Shown piece by piece: positions 13,316 to 16,031 of a stretch of 16,031 nt of DNA. Each line of letters opens with the position of its first letter. Position 1 is the stretch's first letter. This DNA is from Frankiales bacterium. Its GTDB lineage: Bacteria; Actinomycetota; Actinomycetes; Mycobacteriales; SCTD01. The notes below the pieces were generated by a model. It did not search any database. It was not told where the DNA came from and saw nothing but the letters and a program-made list of their open reading frames with translations. The position numbers were made by a program, and so were the translations under genes. The DNA lies in contig JAODNF010000026.1 in the NCBI GenBank assembly GCA_025464915.1, forward strand, positions 1-16,031, written 5' to 3'.

Positions 13316-14248
13316 TCAGCGGGTGCTGATGAGCACCTTGGCGAGAGCCCGCCGCTCGTCGAGCTCGAGCAGCGCGTCGGCAGCCTTCTCCAGCGGGTAG
13401 GTGTTGCCCACCAGCGGGTCGAGCGCGCCGGACGTCAGGTGCGGCAGCAGCCGGTTCCACTGCTCCTGCAGGTACTCCGGCCGCGACATCCACCAGGCAC
13501 CCCAGCCGACGCCGGTCACGCTGATGTTGTTGAGCAGCAGCCGGTTGACCTTCACCTCGGGGATCGACCCGCCCGTGAAGCCGACCACCAGCAGCTTGCC
13601 CTCGGGCTTCAGCGAGCGCAGCGAGTCGGTGAAGCGATCACCACCGACGGGGTCCATGACGACGTCCGCGCCGCCGAGCTCCTTGACGGCGGCGAGGAAG
13701 CCGTCGACCAGGACGACCTCGTCGGCGCCGGCCTTGCGGGCGACGTCGCCCTTCTCCTGCGTCGACACGACAGCGATGACGCGCGCCCCGAGCACCTTCG
13801 CGAGCTGGATGGTCGCGACGCCGATGCCGCCGGCAGCGCCGTGCACCAGGACCGTCTGCCCGGCCTGCAGGTCGGCACGGCGGACCAGGGCGAAGTCGAC
13901 CGTCAAATAGTTCATGAGCAGGGCCGCGCCGGCCTCGAAGCTCACGTTGTCCGGCAGCGGGAAAAGGGTCGCCTCGTTGCAGACGGCCCGCTCGGCGTAC
14001 CCGCCGAGGACGCTGAACCCAGCGACCCGCTGGCCCGTGTCGACGCGGGTGCCGGCCACCTCGCTGCCCGGGGTGAAAGGGAGCTCCGGCTTCATCTGGT
14101 ACTCGCCGCGGCTCATCAGCACGTCGGGGAAGTTGACCCCCGCGATGTGCACGTCGACGAGCACGCCGGCACCGGCGTCGGGCTCGGGGACGTCGACGAG
14201 CTGCACGGCCTGCGGGCCGTCGAGTGAGGTGACCTGGATCGCGCGCAT
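13316..14248 (-). CDS. NADPH:quinone oxidoreductase-like medium-chain dehydrogenase (zinc-free)
   Basis: This 310-residue enzyme of the MDR superfamily, quinone oxidoreductase branch, probably reduces quinones or enones with NADPH in the cytoplasm. The GroES-like domain comes first (VHIAGVNFPDVLMSRGEYQMKPELPFTPG, about 33-61), then the Rossmann domain with VLVHGAAGGIGVATIQLAK and DVVMDPVGGDRF. The Cys/His zinc ligands of alcohol dehydrogenases are missing, as expected for this branch. The C-terminal GWGAWWMSRPEY is typical of actinobacterial members. The ATG at 14248-14246 has no Shine-Dalgarno but has TACCGT seven bases upstream. It is divergent from the hydrolase gene (50 bp) and convergent with the GNAT gene. 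Confidence 0.9.
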   Translation of the reverse strand: MRAIQVTSLDGPQAVQLVDVPEPDAGAGVLVDVHIAGVNFPDVLMSRGEYQMKPELPFTPGSEVAGTRVDTGQRVAGFSVLGGYAERAVCNEATLFPLPDNVSFEAGAALLMNYLTVDFALVRRADLQAGQTVLVHGAAGGIGVATIQLAKVLGARVIAVVSTQEKGDVARKAGADEVVLVDGFLAAVKELGGADVVMDPVGGDRFTDSLRSLKPEGKLLVVGFTGGSIPEVKVNRLLLNNISVTGVGWGAWWMSRPEYLQEQWNRLLPHLTSGALDPLVGNTYPLEKAADALLELDERRALAKVLISTR

Positions 14249-14255
14249 GACTGCG

Positions 14256-14261
14256 ACGGTA
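14256..14261 (-). promoter_or_regulatory. -10 element TACCGT for the quinone oxidoreductase gene
   Basis: On the minus strand TACCGT lies exactly seven bases before the ATG at 14248, identical in hexamer and spacing to the nfo promoter. Confidence 0.55.
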
Positions 14262-14298
14262 GCGAGAAGTCCTCCGGTGCTGGATCGTCGGCCCTGAC

Positions 14299-14952
14299 AT
14301 GACGACGTTCCTGCTGCTGCACGGTGCCGGCTCAGACGGCTGGTACTGGCACCGCGTCCTGCCGCTGCTCCCTGATGCGGTCGCCCCCGACCTTCCCGTG
14401 ACGGACGAGTCGTGCGGCTTCGAGGAGTACGCCGACGCCGCGGCGAACGGCGTCACCGGTCCCGTCACGGTGGTGGCCCAGTCGCTCGCGGGCTTCGTGG
14501 CACCCCTGCTCTGCTCGCGCCTCGACGTGCGGGAGATCCGACTCGTGGCCGCGATGACGCCGGCGCCCGGCGAGTCGGCAGGCGAGTGGTGGGACGCAAC
14601 CGGTCAGACGGCCGCCCGTCGCGAGGCGGACCGCGCCGCGCGCCGCGACCCGGACGCCGAGCTCGACCCGCTCGTGACGTTCCTGCACGACGTGCCGCCG
14701 GACGTCGTGGAGGCCGGCTGGCCGCACGTGTTCGCGCAGGCGTCCCGTCCCTTCCACGACCCCTGGCCGCTCGACGCGTGGCCGGACGTCCCGACCCGCT
14801 TCCTGGCCGCGACCGAGGACCGGCTGTTCCCGCTCGCGTTCCAGCGCCGGCTGGTGCGGGAACGGCTCGGCGTCGACGTCGAGGAGATCGAGGCCGGTCA
14901 CCTGCCGGCGCTGTCCACGCCCGACGCGCTCGCGGCCTGGCTGCTCTCCTGA
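14299..14952 (+). CDS. Alpha/beta hydrolase
   Basis: The 217-residue soluble protein has the alpha/beta-hydrolase layout: TFLLLHGAGSDGWYWHRVLPLL with the oxyanion HG at the N-terminus, a nucleophile strand VTVVAQSLAGF (Ser about 62), the acid in LAATEDRLFPL (about 174) and the catalytic His in EAGHLPALSTPDALAAWL (about 200). The nucleophile elbow is A-Q-S-L-A instead of G-x-S-x-G; small Ala replacements occur in some active esterase-like members. The substrate is not predictable. No Shine-Dalgarno precedes the ATG and the -10 is unclear (GATCGT at 14283-14288 is a weak candidate). It shares a 50-bp divergent promoter region with the oxidoreductase, so the two may be co-regulated. Confidence 0.83.
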   Translation: MTTFLLLHGAGSDGWYWHRVLPLLPDAVAPDLPVTDESCGFEEYADAAANGVTGPVTVVAQSLAGFVAPLLCSRLDVREIRLVAAMTPAPGESAGEWWDATGQTAARREADRAARRDPDAELDPLVTFLHDVPPDVVEAGWPHVFAQASRPFHDPWPLDAWPDVPTRFLAATEDRLFPLAFQRRLVRERLGVDVEEIEAGHLPALSTPDALAAWLLS

Positions 14953-15014
14953 CCTGTCCACAGGGCTGTGGGCGGGTCCCCCGAAGTGTCGGACCTTCGT
15001 GGTGACCTTGACGC

Positions 15015-15560
15015 ATGGAGCTCTTCGACCTGCCGCCCACGCCGGGGCAGCGTCTCGATGCCGAGACGCACGGTGGCGTCTTCGGCGACCTTCCCTCCTC
15101 GCTCGCCGTCGCCCTGCACACGCCGGCGATCGGCGACCTCGTCCTGCAGCTGCTCGACCGCGGCTGGCGCAAGGGCCAGCTGGCCGCCCGCGTCGGCGCG
15201 CTGCCCGCCGGTCCCGACCCGGTCGCCGAGGTCACGGCGCTGCTCGTGGGCTTCATGGAGCAGCACCCGCCGGATGCCCGGTGGCGCAGTGAGAAGCGCG
15301 AGCGGGAGGCCGAGCGGCAGAGCGCCCTGGAGTTCGAGGCGCCGGCCAGCGAGGAGTCCCGGCAGGCCTGGATCTCGCGGATCCGGGGAGACCTCGGAGC
15401 CCGCGAGCCGGTCCGCAGGCAGCCGCCACGCCGTACCCGCCCGGCCTGTGCGCTCTGCGGGATGGAGAGCGCCTTCTTCGTGACGCGCGAGGTCCGGCTC
15501 TGCGACGAGTGCGTCGAGCAGATGAGCACGGGGGCGCTGCAGCTCCCCGACGTCGGGTGA
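15015..15560 (+). CDS. Unknown protein with C-terminal ClpX-like C4 zinc finger
   Basis: I do not recognise this 181-residue protein. The N-terminal half (about 1-90) is predicted helical and contains SLAVALHTPAIGDLVLQLLDRGWRKGQLAARV, reminiscent of a short helical DNA- or protein-binding module. A charged helix follows (WRSEKREREAERQSALEFEAP), then a basic linker (VRRQPPRRTRP). The C-terminal finger is C-A-L-C and C-D-E-C spaced by about 16 residues, as in ACALCGMESAFFV and RLCDECVEQM. The second half of that finger matches the CDECV of the ClpX zinc-binding domain, which binds substrates and adaptors. No AAA+ domain is present. The ATG at 15015 has no Shine-Dalgarno. It sits directly before the dnaB control region in the same direction. 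Confidence 0.75.
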   Translation: MELFDLPPTPGQRLDAETHGGVFGDLPSSLAVALHTPAIGDLVLQLLDRGWRKGQLAARVGALPAGPDPVAEVTALLVGFMEQHPPDARWRSEKREREAERQSALEFEAPASEESRQAWISRIRGDLGAREPVRRQPPRRTRPACALCGMESAFFVTREVRLCDECVEQMSTGALQLPDVG

Positions 15561-15585
15561 ACGCGGCATGACCCGCGACTTTTCT

Positions 15586-15727
15586 TTCTCCACAGGTCGT
15601 GGACAAAGGTGTGGGCAGGTGGCGCGCTCGAAAATCAACGATCTTGCAGGTTTAGGCACAAGCCGTCGACAGGTGGTCCACAGGGACGCGCCACGCGGTC
15701 CCCACCCTGTCCCCAGGGCCGTCCACA
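15586..15727. promoter_or_regulatory. Cluster of DnaA-box-like 9-mers upstream of dnaB
   Basis: Compared with the actinobacterial DnaA box TTGTCCACA, the gap holds TTCTCCACA (15586-15594, 8/9), TTGTCCACG on the minus strand (15606-15598, 8/9), TGGTCCACA (15674-15682, 8/9) and CCGTCCACA (15719-15727, 7/9). Another 8/9 match, CTGTCCACA, lies at 14954-14962. Between the boxes, 15629-15656 is richer in A+T than its surroundings. This may be a DnaA-controlled dnaB promoter or another DnaA-binding locus. Confidence 0.45.
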
Positions 15728-15734
15728 ACCGGTC

Positions 15735-15773
15735 GGCACGAGCTTGCTGCAACACGTCGAAACAGCTCGTGCC
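15735..15773. repeat. 10-bp-arm inverted repeat upstream of dnaB
   Basis: GGCACGAGCT (15735-15744) and AGCTCGTGCC (15764-15773) are perfect complements around a 19-nt loop. It lies 72 bp before the dnaB start and could be an operator, a leader hairpin or a terminator of the upstream gene. Confidence 0.6.
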
Positions 15774-15845
15774 TCCGACTAGACAGTCCACTGCGCAGGG
15801 CATCCGGGGTTGCTGTGCAGGTGTCCGAAGGGGGCGGGTTCTGCG

Positions 15846-16031
15846 GTGAGCGACGGGGTCTACGAGCTCAGCCGGAAGCCGGAGAAGCCGACGGCTTCGC
15901 CCACCGAGTTCGAGCGGACCCCCCCGCAGGACCTGATGGCCGAGCAGTCCGTCCTGGGCGGCATGCTCCTCAACAAGGACGCCATCGCCGACGTCGTCGA
16001 GGTCCTGTCCGCGGCCGACTTCTACCGGCCC
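15846..16031 (+). CDS. dnaB: Replicative DNA helicase DnaB, N-terminal fragment (runs off the right edge)
   Basis: DnaB is the hexameric helicase that unwinds the replication fork. Sixty-two codons are present. After a variable start (SDGVYELSRKPEKP) comes the typical FERTPPQDLMAEQSVLGGMLLNKDAIADVVEVL-type N-terminal domain, ending ADFYRP at the edge. The GTG at 15846 follows AAGGGGG by 11 bases. Its place after the rplI operon agrees with the conserved actinobacterial order. Whether it holds an intein, as some mycobacterial dnaB genes do, cannot be seen here. Confidence 0.93.
   Translation, partial: MSDGVYELSRKPEKPTASPTEFERTPPQDLMAEQSVLGGMLLNKDAIADVVEVLSAADFYRP

Noticed and set aside
15561..15845. 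A chromosomal origin of replication (oriC) before dnaB
   Set aside because: No dnaA or dnaN is in the window, and the boxes are imperfect and few. I keep only the weaker claim of a DnaA-box cluster.
1..16031. Defence system, prophage, insertion sequence, CRISPR or biosynthetic cluster
   Set aside because: No transposase, integrase, Cas, toxin-antitoxin, nuclease-helicase pair or synthase signature was found. All coding regions belong to housekeeping or common accessory families, apart from one unrecognised zinc-finger gene.

Overview
This window is chromosomal DNA from a very G+C-rich actinomycete. The evidence is the third-position G/C bias, the GTG/TTG starts, the S6, SSB, S18 and L9 sequences, and the gene order. 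From memory, the order ino1 - padR - DUF5318 - class A PBP - GT87-type membrane protein - rpsF - ssb - rpsR - rplI - dnaB is the same backbone as Mycobacterium tuberculosis Rv0046c-Rv0058. Several lineage-specific genes interrupt that backbone here, and I cannot name the genus from sequence alone.

Left part (1-2.9 kb): inositol-1-phosphate synthase (5' part only) and a PadR regulator form a leftward operon. It is preceded by a textbook operator palindrome that covers a likely -10 element. Divergent from it is an HsaA-like flavin monooxygenase, then a small zinc-ribbon DUF5318 protein. Middle (2.9-7.8 kb): a bifunctional penicillin-binding protein is followed almost without gaps by two GT-C type membrane glycosyltransferases (GT87/DUF2029, then PIG-V-like), which look like an envelope-building operon. 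Next, on the minus strand, come endonuclease IV and a secreted PGRP-type amidase whose leader can fold into nested hairpins. A rightward secreted, membrane-anchored cupredoxin-like protein follows. Between endonuclease IV and the cupredoxin lie two tandem copies of a 46-bp palindromic repeat.

Right part (10.98-16.0 kb): the rpsF-ssb-rpsR-rplI operon starts from a -10 element that overlaps the previous stop codon. Its leader can fold so that the rpsF Shine-Dalgarno is paired, which looks like S6:S18 feedback control. The operon ends in a strong 12-bp-stem hairpin. Accessory genes follow: a PAT-like GNAT acetyltransferase, a convergent quinone oxidoreductase, an alpha/beta hydrolase, and an unknown protein with a ClpX-like C4 zinc finger. 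Last comes the start of dnaB, preceded by a 285-bp gap that holds several near-consensus DnaA boxes, an A+T-richer patch and a 10-bp-arm inverted repeat.

Many genes lack a Shine-Dalgarno and instead have a TANNNT-like -10 six to eight bases before the RTG start, so leaderless transcription seems common here. I see no tRNA, rRNA, CRISPR array, insertion sequence, phage gene or obvious defence system. The most interesting signals are regulatory and repeat elements between genes, not an unknown multi-gene system.
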